DNA from: JADHLJ01 sp038118725
Lineage (GTDB): Bacteria; Pseudomonadota; Alphaproteobacteria; Thalassobaculales; Thalassobaculaceae
NCBI GenBank assembly: GCA_038118725.1
Contig: JAYOIK010000027.1
Location: 1 to 53,542, forward strand
Direction: 5' to 3'
Length of the DNA stretch: 53,542 nt
Shown: one piece after another, positions 20,987 through 30,040 of the stretch
How positions within the stretch are numbered: position 1 is the stretch's first letter
How the letters are laid out: the number at the start of each line of letters is the position of its first letter
Position numbers and translations under genes: made by a program
Notes under the pieces: generated by a model
Databases searched by the model: none
Told to the model about the DNA's origin: nothing
What the model saw: only the letters and a program-made list of their open reading frames with translations

Positions 20987-22210
20987 TCAGCTGTCGAGAA
21001 CCGCGTCCTGCATGCGGCATTCATTGAACCGCAGCCCCGAAATCTTCGCGGCCACCAGATTGGCCTTCTCGAAATTGGTTTGCTGCAAACGCCCGGTCTC
21101 GGAGCCATCCTTCGCGCGGATCGGTATGCCGCCGACCACGGCATTCGCCAGATTGGCGCGGCGCAGATTCGCCCCCGTGAGATTCGCGCCGATCAAGACC
21201 GCGTTGCTGAGATCCGCGTCCATGAGGTCCGTTCCCCCGAAATTCGAGAGCACAAGGATACAGGACTTCAAGCGAGCGCCGCGCAACTTCGCCCCGCGCA
21301 TTCGGATACCCGTCATGTCCCGGCCACTGAGATCATGATACGACAGGTCCAGGCCGTCGAGGATGGCTCGATGCCCGTTTTCACCGTTAGAACTGATCCA
21401 TTCCTCGTGCTGGTCAAGCTGTTCGCGGACTTTCACCGACATCTCGCGATACTCGACCGGATCCGGCTCATCACCGACATCAAGCTCACTCTTGTCCAAG
21501 CCTACCAGAAGATCACTGCTCATCTTGGCGGCGCGTAGGCTGACATTCTGGATCGTGGCGTTGGAGAGTTGCGCGCCGTTCAGGTCACTACCGTTCAGAT
21601 TGGTATTGTTGAGCCGCGTGTCCGACAGATCGGCGCCCCGCAAGTTGGCGTAAGATAGGTCGACCTCGGACAGGTCGGAGCCGAACATCTTGGCGCCTTC
21701 CAAATTCGCGCCGACCATGCTGGAGCCCTGAAAATCCACGTTGGACATCTTCGCCCGGGTACCGAGGGCGTAATCCATCAGACATTGGGTCAGGTCCGTG
21801 CGCTCGCTGCCAAAGGAATCCCCGCCAGCGCCCAGCATGACGCCACCACGCAAATCCGCGTCGGTCAGATTGGCCTTGGTGAGATTGGCGCCGCGCAAGC
21901 TCGCGCCCCGCAACACCGCGCCCGAAAGATTGGCGTCCTGCAAATCCGTTTCGCTTAGGACCGCGCCAAAAAGATCGGCCTCGCTCAAATCGGCGCCACG
22001 CAAGGTCGCTTGCGCCAGATTCGTGCCGACCAGCACCGCCTTGGAAAGATTCACCCCGGTGAAATCAATGCCCTCGAGCGACTTTTTCGACAGGTCGGCC
22101 TGTTTACCTCCGCTCTTGTTGGCGAGCCATTTACGATGGTCCGCCAAGAAGGTTTGGAGATATTCCAGGGCATCGCTATCGATCAGATGTCTGTCGAGTG
22201 CGTTGTCCAC
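20987..22210 (-). CDS. Pentapeptide-repeat protein with two H-x2-W modules
   Basis: The 407-residue protein is mostly A(D/N)LxX pentapeptide repeats, which fold into a right-handed quadrilateral beta-helix. Two blocks of repeats are each preceded by a similar helical heading: LADHRKWLANKSGGKQADLS near residue 22 and LDQHEEWISSNGENGHRAIL near residue 265. This suggests duplication of a whole module. The two blocks are separated by a charged spacer with no repeats (about 235-260). There is no signal peptide, so a cytoplasmic location is likely. The function is unknown; such proteins can be interaction scaffolds or gyrase mimics. The likely start is GTG 22210. Confidence 0.85.
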   Translation of the reverse strand: MDNALDRHLIDSDALEYLQTFLADHRKWLANKSGGKQADLSKKSLEGIDFTGVNLSKAVLVGTNLAQATLRGADLSEADLFGAVLSETDLQDANLSGAVLRGASLRGANLTKANLTDADLRGGVMLGAGGDSFGSERTDLTQCLMDYALGTRAKMSNVDFQGSSMVGANLEGAKMFGSDLSEVDLSYANLRGADLSDTRLNNTNLNGSDLNGAQLSNATIQNVSLRAAKMSSDLLVGLDKSELDVGDEPDPVEYREMSVKVREQLDQHEEWISSNGENGHRAILDGLDLSYHDLSGRDMTGIRMRGAKLRGARLKSCILVLSNFGGTDLMDADLSNAVLIGANLTGANLRRANLANAVVGGIPIRAKDGSETGRLQQTNFEKANLVAAKISGLRFNECRMQDAVLDS

Positions 22211-22384
22211 TTAAAATCACCCTATTTCCGAACCACGCTTGAGTCGTGGCTCAACTCGATCCATACCCTGGGACAATGCAACAGACCGCGACCAGTTGCA
22301 AGACCGACAACCGCCCTGGTGCGATCACGTTGTGGCACCCGCCACAAATTCACATTCGTCACGACTGTTGTTTAGCCTTTGTCA

Positions 22385-23650
22385 TCATTGACGTTTCGGC
22401 TCACGCATCAGTATCGCCGACACCATGCTGACCGCGCAACAAAGCGGAAGCACCGCAAGGCCGATCCGATAGTCGTCCACCCCATAAACTCGCGCGCCCT
22501 CGACGATGGCACCGTCCCATCGCGCGTCCAGAACCAGGCCGACGAGGGGTTGGAGGACCGCGCCGCCGCCAACAGCGAAGGTGTTTATCAGGCCCAGCGA
22601 CGCGCCGCTCAATTCGGGTGCGTTGCTTTCCTTGGCCACCGCGAAGCACAGGATCATCGACGCGGAGAACCCGCCCTGCACCGCCAGAACCACCATCAGA
22701 ACCGGTTCCGGCATGGTCGGCCAAAGCAGCAACGCCGCCGTGCCCGCCGTCGCGATGGCGGTACCCAGGATGACAAGCGGGCGACGCTTGCCGAGCCGAT
22801 CGGACACCCATCCGAGCAGCGGCGCGGCGATCGCCCAACCGATGAAGCAGACGGAGACCAGGCCCGCGGCACCCGGCTTATCCAATTCTCGGGCGCTCAT
22901 CAGATAGGGCACGCCCCAGAGACCGCCAAAAGCCAGTAACGTCCCGGTCAACCCACCGGCGGCGACCGAGGCGAACCATGTCTGCTTGTTCGCGGCGACG
23001 ACCTTGAGACCGTGCCATATTGGCGCGGGTTCGGGGCGTTCCGCTGTATCCTCGCGCGAGGGATCCCGGACCGTGAAAAACAACAGCACCGCCAGGATCA
23101 GACCCGCGATGCCAAGACCGATATTTGTCGACCGCCAGCCGAAAGTGGCGATCGCGAGCCCAAGCGGCGCCTGCCCCGCGAAACCACCAGCCGAGCCCAG
23201 CATCTGCGCCCAACCACCGAGAACCGCGAATCGATGCGGGAACCACCGCGCCGCCATGTTCAGCGCGCCGACGAAACTGAACGCCGCTCCGGCGCCGATG
23301 AGGAAACGCCCGAGATAGGCCATCGACACCGACTCGGCATAAGCGAAAACCACCGCGCCGATGCCCGTCACCGCGCAGGCGAAGGCGATCAGGTTCTTCA
23401 GGCCATGCCGATCGATGAACAATCCCACTGGGATTTGCAGACCCGCGTAAATGTATAGATACACCGCCGACAGGTTTCCCAGAATGGCGGCGCCGACCGA
23501 AAACTCCCGCATCAGGTCGTCGACCATCACCGCCGGGGCGACGCGCAGGATGAAGGCGTAGAAGAAGAAAATCGCGCAGAACAACCATCCCGCGGCGGCG
23601 ATCCGGATTTCGGTTGAGGATCGACTCTGCATTTCTGTCGAGGATGTCAC
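22385..23650 (-). CDS. MFS transporter
   Basis: This 421-residue inner-membrane protein has about 12 predicted helices and the MFS motif A-like loops GLFIDRHGLKNLI between helices 2 and 3 and GWVSDRLGKRRPLV in the second half. Its sequence style (FFYAFILRVAPAVMVDDLMREF) resembles the MFSD1/phosphoglycerate-transporter-like branch. The substrate is unknown. Starts at GTG 23650 and ATG 23632 are both possible, neither with a clear ribosome-binding site. It is followed upstream on the same strand by a second, unrelated MFS gene. Confidence 0.88.
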   Translation of the reverse strand: MTSSTEMQSRSSTEIRIAAAGWLFCAIFFFYAFILRVAPAVMVDDLMREFSVGAAILGNLSAVYLYIYAGLQIPVGLFIDRHGLKNLIAFACAVTGIGAVVFAYAESVSMAYLGRFLIGAGAAFSFVGALNMAARWFPHRFAVLGGWAQMLGSAGGFAGQAPLGLAIATFGWRSTNIGLGIAGLILAVLLFFTVRDPSREDTAERPEPAPIWHGLKVVAANKQTWFASVAAGGLTGTLLAFGGLWGVPYLMSARELDKPGAAGLVSVCFIGWAIAAPLLGWVSDRLGKRRPLVILGTAIATAGTAALLLWPTMPEPVLMVVLAVQGGFSASMILCFAVAKESNAPELSGASLGLINTFAVGGGAVLQPLVGLVLDARWDGAIVEGARVYGVDDYRIGLAVLPLCCAVSMVSAILMREPKRQ

Positions 23651-23717
23651 GATGAGGCCAGTTCAATCGGCGAGAAATGCTAACCTAACGGCATTCGCAT
23701 GGGGGCAAAACCTCAAA

Positions 23718-24896
23718 CTACCCCGCGCCGCTCTTCGCTTCGGCGGGCCAGCACATAAGCCCGATCACCACGCCGAACCAGGCCACCAAACCCATGACCA
23801 GGACGGTTTCCGGCAAACCGAGCGCGTTTCCCAAAAACCCGGCCAACGGATAGGTGATGAGCCAACAGACATGGGTCAACGCGAACTGAGCCGCGAAGAT
23901 CGACGGGAGATCGTCTTCCGGCGCCGCGCGACGCAACAACCGGCCGATCGGCGTGAGCACCGCCGAGAATCCGACCCCGGCCAGGGCCCATCCGGACAGC
24001 AACAGGGTCCAGGACGCGGGGTGCGCGAGCAGGATCGCGCCAAGCCCGCTAAAGACCACCGCCGTCAGTATCCCGCCCGCGCTGATCACCGTTCGCTCCA
24101 AGTAACGCTTCAATAGCCGGGGCAGGACAAAGGCCGACATCATGGAGCCGGCCCCGAACGCCCCGAGCGCGATCGCAACCTCCCCGTCGTCGCCGTCCAG
24201 TAATACGCTCACGAACACGACGGTGTTCACGATCACGAAGGCGCTGGTACCCGAGATTGCGAGATTGAAGCCGAGAAAGCCGCGTAGATAGGGCTTTGAA
24301 AAGTAAATCCTGATGCCGCGGGTCGCCCTGTGAAAAAAGCTTTCCTGGCGCTGGGTATCACGCGCTAGCGCCAACCCGGCCGCGCCGAAAAGCGCCGCCG
24401 ATACCAGAAACCCCAGCGCCGTGCCGGCGAACAACCAGTGAAATGTCATCACCGCGAGCAAGGCCGCCGCCAAAACCGGGCTCAGAAGGTTCTCGAGATC
24501 ATAGGCGAGACGGGAAAGCGAAAGCGCCTTGGTATAGTCCTCCTCGTCCGGCAGCACCGAGGGGATCGTGGCCTGGAAAGTCGGCGTGAAAGCCGCCGAC
24601 GCAACCTGAAGCAGCAGTATCAACACATAGATCTGCCAGACCTGGTCCACCCAGGGCAGGGCGAGAATGATCGGTACCCGCGCCAGATCCAGCCAGACCA
24701 GAACCCCACGCCGCGGCAATGTCCCGACATATCCCCCGACAATCGGGGCGACAAAGACATAGGCCACCATCTTGATGAACAGAGCCGTGCCGAGGACGAC
24801 ACCGGCATCGGCGCCCGCCAGGTCGTAGGCAAGCAACCCAAGAGCAACCGTCGCCAGACCACTGCCCATCAGCGACAGGAGCTGGGCGAGAAACAA
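23718..24896 (-). CDS. MFS transporter (EntS-like), start uncertain
   Basis: The 392-residue membrane protein has about 12 predicted helices and resembles the EntS/MFS_3 exporter branch (FLAQLLSLMGSGLATVALGLLAYDLAG, then RRGVLVWLDLARVP). The first usual start codon in frame is TTG 24896, which removes the well-conserved residues just before FLAQ. Those residues (RTYRCL) are encoded upstream in the same frame, which stays open past 24990 without any ATG, GTG or TTG. Either a non-standard start such as CTG is used or the N-terminal region carries a lesion. The substrate is unknown. Confidence 0.85.
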   Translation of the reverse strand: MFLAQLLSLMGSGLATVALGLLAYDLAGADAGVVLGTALFIKMVAYVFVAPIVGGYVGTLPRRGVLVWLDLARVPIILALPWVDQVWQIYVLILLLQVASAAFTPTFQATIPSVLPDEEDYTKALSLSRLAYDLENLLSPVLAAALLAVMTFHWLFAGTALGFLVSAALFGAAGLALARDTQRQESFFHRATRGIRIYFSKPYLRGFLGFNLAISGTSAFVIVNTVVFVSVLLDGDDGEVAIALGAFGAGSMMSAFVLPRLLKRYLERTVISAGGILTAVVFSGLGAILLAHPASWTLLLSGWALAGVGFSAVLTPIGRLLRRAAPEDDLPSIFAAQFALTHVCWLITYPLAGFLGNALGLPETVLVMGLVAWFGVVIGLMCWPAEAKSGAG

Positions 24897-25052
24897 ACAC
24901 CGATATGTCCTGTCCGAAGCGGCGTGAGCATCCCCACACCATAGCAGCAGTATTGGCCTCCGGCCATCGCCAAGCCGTGACCTCGGCGTCCGATTCCCTT
25001 TAAGATAGCCACGAAATCGTGAGTATCATGGTTTCCATGGTGGAGAGCGCCA

Positions 25053-25670
25053 GTGAGCAGGCCCCAGAAACAGACAAATGAGGCTTCCCGGGCGAGCGAC
25101 CCGTCGCGCCAGGAGGCTACCAGACTGCTCGACTCCGTGCTCGAGAACATGAACCACGGCGTGGTGGTCTACGACAAGGACAACCGCCTGCTGGTTCATA
25201 ACCCCAGATTCGCCGAAACGTACGGGCTTAAACCGGAGGAGCTTGAGCCCGGCACCCATAGAGATCTGGGGGCCGAGAGCGTCATTCGCCACAATTGGCC
25301 CGACCGACCGGCGAAGGTTTATGAGTTTCTCGAGGCCGGACCGACACGCGACAGCAAAGCCGCGCCCGAGCGGGCTCAGATAGAACTGAAGGACGGTCGC
25401 ATCCATGAACGTTCGGCGGTTCGGCTTCCGGACGGCGGGCTGGTCGCTACCCACATCGATATCACCAGTCACAAGCGCAGCGAGCGCGAGGCGCTCAACA
25501 AGACGGTGCTGCTCGAGTTGACCTTGGACGCGATGGATCAGGGGATCCTCGCCCACGACTCCCGAACCATCGCCCTCGCCAACCGGCGGTTCGCCGAACT
25601 CCTCGGCATTCCGGAACGGTTGGTGGAGGAAGGTCAACCGGTCGAGCCGCTCCAGCCCTATCGCGACTAA
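25053..25670 (+). CDS. N-terminal PAS fragment of split hybrid histidine kinase
   Basis: This 205-residue fragment starts at GTG 25053 (GGAGAG upstream) and contains one full PAS domain (LDSVLENMNHGVVVYDKDNRLLVHNP through THIDITSHKRSEREA). The start of a second PAS domain follows (MDQGILAHDSRTIALANRRFAELLG), which is cut by TAA at 25668-25670. The reading frame continues without shift into the kinase at 25692, so the two pieces were one gene of about 1,055 codons. The second PAS domain lacks its C-terminal half here, so the fragment alone is unlikely to fold fully. Confidence 0.8.
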   Translation: MSRPQKQTNEASRASDPSRQEATRLLDSVLENMNHGVVVYDKDNRLLVHNPRFAETYGLKPEELEPGTHRDLGAESVIRHNWPDRPAKVYEFLEAGPTRDSKAAPERAQIELKDGRIHERSAVRLPDGGLVATHIDITSHKRSEREALNKTVLLELTLDAMDQGILAHDSRTIALANRRFAELLGIPERLVEEGQPVEPLQPYRD

Positions 25671-25691
25671 CTGGACATCGAGATCGGTGAG

Positions 25692-28220
25692 TTGGAGCAC
25701 GGCGAGGCGCGCTTTTTCGAGCGCCGACGCGACGACGGCGCTTGGCTATCCCTCGGGTTACGGACACTCGCGAACGGCCTGCGGGTTTGGACGGTCTCGG
25801 ATATCACCGAGCGTAAACGCACCGAGGCGAGTATTCAGGAGCAGAGCGAAATTCTGCAAAACGTCTTCGACAACGTCGCTCAAGGCCTCGCCGCCTATGA
25901 TTCCGAATCTCGCGTGATCACCTGGAACAAGAAGTATCAGGAATTCCTGATCCTCGAGGATGAGCAGATCTATCGCGGCTGCCCGGTCTGGGATCTGGTG
26001 ATGCTGCACGCCGAGTGCGGCAACTACGGTCCGGGGGAGCGCGAGGAATTGGAAAAGCGGGTTCAAGCCCGCATCGACCAATTGATGAGCGGCGAGGTGG
26101 TGCATTTCGATTACGTGAACGCCAAGGGTATCCAGATGGAGGCGGTTTCCGCGCCGCGTCCCCAGGGCGGTTTCGTCGTGACCTACGCCGATATCACCGA
26201 ACGCAAGAAGGCCGAGGCGGAGATCATTCGCGCCAAGGACGAGGCGGAGGCCGCCAATCAGGCGAAGTCGAGTTTTCTGGCCGCCATGAGCCATGAAATC
26301 CGCACGCCGATGAACGGCGTGCTCGGGCTTATCGAGGTGCTCCAGAACACTGCGCTTAACGACGATCAGCGTAGCCTGACCAACACCGTCAATGAATCGG
26401 CGATGACCTTGTTGACGATCATTGACGACATCCTCGGCTTCTCGAAAATCGAGGCCGGACGGCTGGAGCTGGAGAATGTCCCGGTTCCCCTGCGCCGCAC
26501 GCTTGAACTGGTGCTCGACACGGTCGCGCAATCCGCCGACGACAAGGGTCTCGATCTGATCACGGAGATGGGCGAGACCGTGCCCACGACGGTCTTGGGC
26601 GATCCGGTTCGCCTGCGGCAAATCCTGCTCAACCTGGTCGGCAACGCGGTCAAGTTCACCGAGACCGGCATGATATCCATTCAAACGCACGCGGAGCCGG
26701 TGGAGCAGGACATCGGCAAGACGCGCGTTGTCTTCATGGTGACGGATACCGGGTTGGGCATTTCCGAGGAGAACCAGGCCAAGCTCTTCCAACCCTTCAG
26801 CCAGGCCGAGGCCACCACGACACGCCGTTTCGGCGGCAACGGGCTCGGCCTTTCCATCTCGCATCGGCTGGTCGACCTGATGGGGGGTGAGATCGGCATC
26901 CGGAGTGTCAAAGGCGAAGGCGCGACTTTCTGGTTCTCGATTCCGTTCGACACGCCGACGGATATTGTCCCGGATGACTTCGAGGCGGACCTGTCCGGGA
27001 TCTCGGTCATCCTTGTCACCGATAGTTCCCATTTAAGCCAATTCGTGGAACGCCGGGCCAGTGCCCAGGGCATACGCTTCAGCCGCGTCGAGAGCGGCGG
27101 CGACGCGATCACTCAGGCTCGGACCCTATCGCGGGACGGAAACCTACCTGTCGTGATCATGGTCGATGACAGAATCCTCGCCGAACATGTCGCAACCGTG
27201 CTTGAAAACGCCGGCAAGACCAGTGGCGCCGAGGATATGCGAACAGTCCTTATCCGGGGGCCGGTCAATACTCAGGTCGAGGCCGACCTTCCCTCGGACT
27301 TCCACGGGGTCGTCAGCCGCCCACTGCATCGTGCCCCCTTGCTCCGATCGATCGGGATCGCGGCGGGCAGGGTTGTTCCCTCCGAGACCGCTCCGGCGCG
27401 CGGCGCCACCGCTCCCACGCCCGCTCCATCCGTGGACGAAGCCCTTGAACAGGGCCGCCTTATTCTCGTGGCCGAGGACAATCCCACCAACCGGATGCTG
27501 GTTCGCCGACAACTCTCCCTGCTCGGTTATCAGGCGGAATACGCCGAGGACGGCGAAATCGCCTTCGCGCTGTGGCAAGAGAAACCATACGGGCTGGTCC
27601 TGACGGATTGTCACATGCCGAACATGGACGGGTTCGAGCTGACCCGGAAAATCCGGGGAGCGGAGGCCGGCGGGACCGCCCATGTGCCGATCATCGCGCT
27701 TACCGCCAACGCCCTGGTGGGCGAGGCCGAACGCTGTCTCGGTACGGGTATGGACGACTACCTGGCGAAACCCGCGACACTCGGCGATATGGGGCGGGTA
27801 CTCGGGCGCTGGTTACCACTTCCGGTTGGATCGAGCGGAGATGGGGAAACCCTGGCGCGGGAGGAAAGCGCCGGTCCGCGGCCGCCGATCGATAGGGACA
27901 TGCTGGTGGATCTTTTCGGCGGCACCGATCGGGAGATCATCGCGCCAGTGCTCGAGTCCTTCGAGGCTTCCTTCGGAGAGGCCGTTCGACTGCTCGATGA
28001 CGCCCGCGCGCGCGAAGACTGCGTCGCCCTCAAGCGGGCGGCCCATCTCGCTATAGGCTCAACCAGCAGCGTCGGCGCCGACGGGTTAACCGAGACGTTG
28101 AAGTCAATCGAAGCGCTTGCCCTGACGGAGGATTGGGAGCGGATCGACGCCCTCCGTGCCGATGTCACGGGAAAAGCCGCCGCGGTTCTCGCCTATCTGG
28201 AAGCGATGACCGAGGGGTAA
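25692..28220 (+). CDS. PAS hybrid sensor histidine kinase/response regulator with HPt domain
   Basis: The product is 842 residues if translation restarts at TTG 25692. It begins with the end of a PAS domain (ITERKRTEA) and a complete PAS domain (VFDNVAQGLAAYDSESRVITWN to YADITERKKAEAE). A coiled linker, HisKA with SHEIRTPMNG, and HATPase_c with N box NLVGNAVKFT, DTGLGIS and GGNGLGLS follow. A degenerate receiver-like segment precedes a canonical receiver (LVAEDNPTNR, LTDCHMPNMDGFE, Lys in LAKPA). A C-terminal HPt domain has the phosphorylatable His in LKRAAHLAIGS. This is a complete phosphorelay with no fused DNA-binding output. The upstream in-frame TAA separates it from its N-terminal PAS. 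Confidence 0.88.
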   Translation: MEHGEARFFERRRDDGAWLSLGLRTLANGLRVWTVSDITERKRTEASIQEQSEILQNVFDNVAQGLAAYDSESRVITWNKKYQEFLILEDEQIYRGCPVWDLVMLHAECGNYGPGEREELEKRVQARIDQLMSGEVVHFDYVNAKGIQMEAVSAPRPQGGFVVTYADITERKKAEAEIIRAKDEAEAANQAKSSFLAAMSHEIRTPMNGVLGLIEVLQNTALNDDQRSLTNTVNESAMTLLTIIDDILGFSKIEAGRLELENVPVPLRRTLELVLDTVAQSADDKGLDLITEMGETVPTTVLGDPVRLRQILLNLVGNAVKFTETGMISIQTHAEPVEQDIGKTRVVFMVTDTGLGISEENQAKLFQPFSQAEATTTRRFGGNGLGLSISHRLVDLMGGEIGIRSVKGEGATFWFSIPFDTPTDIVPDDFEADLSGISVILVTDSSHLSQFVERRASAQGIRFSRVESGGDAITQARTLSRDGNLPVVIMVDDRILAEHVATVLENAGKTSGAEDMRTVLIRGPVNTQVEADLPSDFHGVVSRPLHRAPLLRSIGIAAGRVVPSETAPARGATAPTPAPSVDEALEQGRLILVAEDNPTNRMLVRRQLSLLGYQAEYAEDGEIAFALWQEKPYGLVLTDCHMPNMDGFELTRKIRGAEAGGTAHVPIIALTANALVGEAERCLGTGMDDYLAKPATLGDMGRVLGRWLPLPVGSSGDGETLAREESAGPRPPIDRDMLVDLFGGTDREIIAPVLESFEASFGEAVRLLDDARAREDCVALKRAAHLAIGSTSSVGADGLTETLKSIEALALTEDWERIDALRADVTGKAAAVLAYLEAMTEG

Positions 28221-28233
28221 CCCCCTGCCTGGA

Positions 28234-29082
28234 TCACACCGGCCGCGTGCCTTTCAACAGGATGCGCTGATGGCGCCGCTCCTCGCCGACCGGAAAGTCG
28301 ACATTCACCGAGTGCACCAAGCACCGGTTATCCCAGAGCAAGATATCACCGACCGTCCACTCGTGATGGTATTGATAGTCCGGCTTGGTGATCCACTCAT
28401 GCAGCGCGTCGAGCAAACCGTCGCTTTCCTCCGGCTCCATGCCGATGACCCGGTCGGTGCGGTTCGGGTTGAAGTAGATCGCGCGCTTACCACTATCTTC
28501 ATGGGTGCGAACCAGGGGATGCACCACTTCCTTGGTTTCCTTGAGTTCCTCGTCATTCAAGGTCCTGGCCCGGGCGGTGGCGCGGCGGGTGTCGTAGGCA
28601 TGGATCGCCTGGCGTTGATCAACCTTCTCCCGCATCGCGTCGGGAAGCTCGTCATAGGCGCGGCGGGTATTGGAGAAACGGGTCTGACCGCCGGATGACG
28701 GTATCGCCAATCCCTGCAGGACCGTCGCCTTGGCGGGCACCTCGAAATAGGAATCATCGGTATGCCAACCGGACAGGCGCACCATGGTCAGATCGTCGGG
28801 TTTCGCTTCCGGTGTCTTGTAGGTGCTCTCCAGGATGGATACTTCCGGGGCATCGCCGGTTCTCTGATCCCTGAGGAGCTGCAACTGCGGTTCCCCGAAA
28901 TTGCGCGCGACCCGGGCGAAATCGGGAGCGGATAACGGGGCCGAGCGGATGCAGAGCAGGTGGTGCTCCAGGAAGGCTTCATTCAACTCCTCGAGATCCG
29001 CCTTGGAAATCTCGGAACTTGTGTCCAGACCGACAACTTCGGCGCCGAGCGCGTCCGAGAGTGGCGTGATGGTAAGCGCCAT
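28234..29082 (-). CDS. TauD/TfdA-family Fe(II)/2-oxoglutarate dioxygenase
   Basis: The 282-residue cytoplasmic protein belongs to the alpha-ketoglutarate-dependent taurine/2,4-D dioxygenase family. The iron facial triad is visible as His and Asp in SGWHTDDSYFEVP and His in NRCLVHSVNVD; the 2-oxoglutarate-binding Arg is in RRHQRILLKG. The substrate cannot be inferred because neighbours are not sulfonate or phenoxyacetate genes. Start ATG 29082 is preceded by a strong AGGAGG. It converges with the kinase gene with 13 bases between stops. Confidence 0.92.
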   Translation of the reverse strand: MALTITPLSDALGAEVVGLDTSSEISKADLEELNEAFLEHHLLCIRSAPLSAPDFARVARNFGEPQLQLLRDQRTGDAPEVSILESTYKTPEAKPDDLTMVRLSGWHTDDSYFEVPAKATVLQGLAIPSSGGQTRFSNTRRAYDELPDAMREKVDQRQAIHAYDTRRATARARTLNDEELKETKEVVHPLVRTHEDSGKRAIYFNPNRTDRVIGMEPEESDGLLDALHEWITKPDYQYHHEWTVGDILLWDNRCLVHSVNVDFPVGEERRHQRILLKGTRPV

Positions 29083-29190
29083 GACAACCTCCTCAAGCTA
29101 CGATACGCGAAAGTGTAACAGAGCCTCCCGGCATCATCATCGTCTTCGGACGCTTGAAGCCATCTCGCCGCGAGATTTATCGCCCTTCTG

Positions 29191-29754
29191 TCAGGCTTTC
29201 GCCTTGGATTGCCGACGGCGAAGCAATCGCCGCCGCATCGCTTCGCGCCGGCGGATGACGAAACGCAAGCTCCAGACATAACCGACCCAGCCGCAGATCA
29301 CCGCCCAGGGCAGACAGCCGAGGAACATCGGCAGGCCCCACAGCTCGACCATGGCAACCATGATCTCCCACGCCGCGGTCAACCCACCGCCTCCCAGGGC
29401 CAGAGTCTCCTCCAGTTTCGCGGCGAAAGCGCTAAACCCCAGGGACTCTTCCCACCGGCCCAGCATCAACCTGCCGGTCACCAGAAAAACGTAGTAGATC
29501 GGCGGCACGGTGAAGACGTTGGTGATCCAGGTCCAGCCCATGGCCACCACGACATTGAAGCGCCAGTCCGGCGCCACGACGCGCTGCGCGCCCCAAACCG
29601 CCGCGACCATGGCCATCTGAATTCCCACCAGGGGCGTCATGGCGCAGACGATTCCCACCAAAACCCCGCGCGCGGTATGATGCGGAGGGCTCTTGCCCCG
29701 CAAGATCGGGATGATCAAGCGATAGCGGCATAAACGAATCAGCGAGCGAAGCAT
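29191..29754 (-). CDS. DUF2062 membrane protein
   Basis: The protein is about 187 residues. Family features are the ARGVLVGIVCAMTPLVGIQM segment and the WITNVFTVPPIYYVFLVTG segment, with three to four hydrophobic stretches and a very basic C-terminal tail (RRREAMRRRLLRRRQ). The function of DUF2062 is not known; it is sometimes fused to glycosyltransferases. ATG 29754 with TAGGGA upstream is preferred over TTG 29757. It is upstream of the dioxygenase gene on the same strand, with a 108-base gap. Confidence 0.87.
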   Translation of the reverse strand: MLRSLIRLCRYRLIIPILRGKSPPHHTARGVLVGIVCAMTPLVGIQMAMVAAVWGAQRVVAPDWRFNVVVAMGWTWITNVFTVPPIYYVFLVTGRLMLGRWEESLGFSAFAAKLEETLALGGGGLTAAWEIMVAMVELWGLPMFLGCLPWAVICGWVGYVWSLRFVIRRREAMRRRLLRRRQSKAKA

Positions 29755-30040
29755 CAATCGTCCCTACCGGCGCGGCCCGCCGCTACCGCGTAAAATCGTC
29801 GCATGCCGTTTTCAACTCTCGCCCACCGCACATTCCGTCCCTCGGTAAAACCGCCCCAGCGTCGCTTTGTAAGCCCCGTGTCGCTCTCTTGTGACGGAGC
29901 GAGCCCGCGCAGGCTAAGGGGCGAGCGCCGCATGTCAATGGCCGGAATTGCTCTCGGCTGAAACAGTGCTCCGTGGTAGTGGTTGAACGCACGTTTTGAT
30001 CCTCTCGTACATCCCTGACTTCATCCGCATAGGTGCTTTC

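Noticed and set aside
19832..22210. Pycsar-like anti-phage system
   Set aside because: The cyclase-like gene has no adjacent TM or TIR effector, the partner gene is convergent, not in an operon, and no other defence genes are nearby.
29758..30040. Riboswitch upstream of the MalY/PatB-type gene
   Set aside because: No consensus core of a SAM, SAH or other known riboswitch could be identified in this gap.
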